Positions 10,337-10,486 of a stretch of 10,486 nucleotides of DNA are shown piece by piece; position 1 is the first letter of the stretch; each line of letters begins with the position of its first letter. A program made the position numbers and the translations under genes. The notes under the pieces were generated by a model that searched no databases, was not told the origin of the DNA, and worked only from the letters and a program-made list of their open reading frames with translations. Source of the stretch: Thioalkalivibrio sp. (lineage in GTDB: Bacteria; Pseudomonadota; Gammaproteobacteria; Ectothiorhodospirales; Ectothiorhodospiraceae); the NCBI GenBank assembly GCA_003555285.1, contig PWGH01000106.1, positions 1 through 10,486 of the forward strand, given 5' to 3'.

Positions 10337-10446
10337 GAGCCGTGCGGGGTGTGCCCGGTCCGGACACGCTCAAGTCGTCCATGAGCGCTCGAAGATGGCC
10401 ATCCATGGCCATCTTCGGTCCGGACCGGGCACACCCCACACGGCTC
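10337..10446. repeat. Nested inverted-repeat element able to form a three-way junction
   Basis: Outer arms 10337-10365 and 10418-10446 are 29 bases each and complementary at 28 positions. The single exception (10345 with 10438) is a G-U wobble in minus-strand RNA but a C-A mismatch in plus-strand RNA. Inside are two further stems: CGCTCA/TGAGCG (10367-10372 with 10382-10387, 9-nt loop) and a 13-bp perfect palindrome (10390-10402 with 10405-10417) around CC. Only one base (10366) and two bases (10388-10389) are unpaired at the junction. No target-site duplication is visible at the ends. It occupies the upstream region of mnmG; the remaining 10447-10486 holds nothing I recognise. It may be a miniature inverted-repeat element, a REP-like repeat or a structured RNA. 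Confidence 0.75.
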
Positions 10447-10486
10447 TTCAGCGTTGGGTGTAAGGTCAAGGGCGTGCTGCCGGCGG

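Noticed and set aside
8228..10384. Open frame of about 718 codons on the plus strand, antisense to mnmG
   Set aside because: Same explanation: it mirrors the MnmG codons, has no recognisable domain and no ribosome-binding site of note.
10218..10469. 83-codon minus-strand frame upstream of mnmG
   Set aside because: It begins with TTG, runs through the inverted-repeat element and into the mnmG promoter region, and resembles no family I know. It is probably a chance frame in GC-rich DNA.
10196..10486. Replication origin near mnmG/rsmG/parAB
   Set aside because: Origins can lie near these genes, but there is no DnaA box (TTATCCACA-like), no AT-rich unwinding region and no dnaA or dnaN in the window.

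Overview
The window is a high-GC bacterial chromosome segment in which every recognisable gene is on the minus strand, so transcription runs from high to low coordinates. In that direction the order is mnmG - rsmG - parA - parB - atpI - atpB - atpE - atpF - atpH - atpA - atpG - atpD, with atpD cut by the window edge. This order, with chromosomal parAB between the mnmG/rsmG pair and the atp operon, is characteristic of many Gammaproteobacteria, for example pseudomonads and Chromatiales-type sulfur bacteria. Enterobacteria lack parAB here. The proteins align closely with E. coli counterparts in length and key residues. The genus cannot be named from the sequence; a GC-rich Chromatiales/Ectothiorhodospiraceae-like organism is a low-confidence guess.

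Right part (about 5887-10486): MnmG (tRNA wobble-uridine modification) and RsmG (16S rRNA m7G methylation) are followed by ParA and ParB (chromosome segregation). The mnmG-rsmG and rsmG-parA junctions are tight, with Shine-Dalgarno or start codons overlapping the preceding stop, which suggests translational coupling. A possible extended -10 promoter lies just upstream of mnmG. Further upstream is a 110-base nested inverted-repeat element that can fold into a closed three-way junction.

Left part (1-5842): a good sigma70-type promoter (TTGACC, 18 bp, TATACT) precedes the F-type ATP synthase operon. AtpI (assembly factor) is followed by membrane-sector subunits a, c, b and then F1 subunits delta, alpha, gamma, beta. 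The essential residues of proton translocation (subunit c Asp60, subunit a Arg222) and nucleotide binding (alpha Walker A, Arg376) are present. Most atp genes are 4-69 nt apart. The exception is a 272-bp gap between atpG and atpD holding a long palindrome built from 10-bp CACGGAA repeats, probably a dispersed intergenic element.

The coding content is ordinary housekeeping, and I found no new gene system. The points worth a second look are the non-coding elements: the three-way-junction repeat upstream of mnmG, the palindrome inside the atp operon, the 13-bp-period repeat abutting the atp promoter, and the low-GC leader of atpE.
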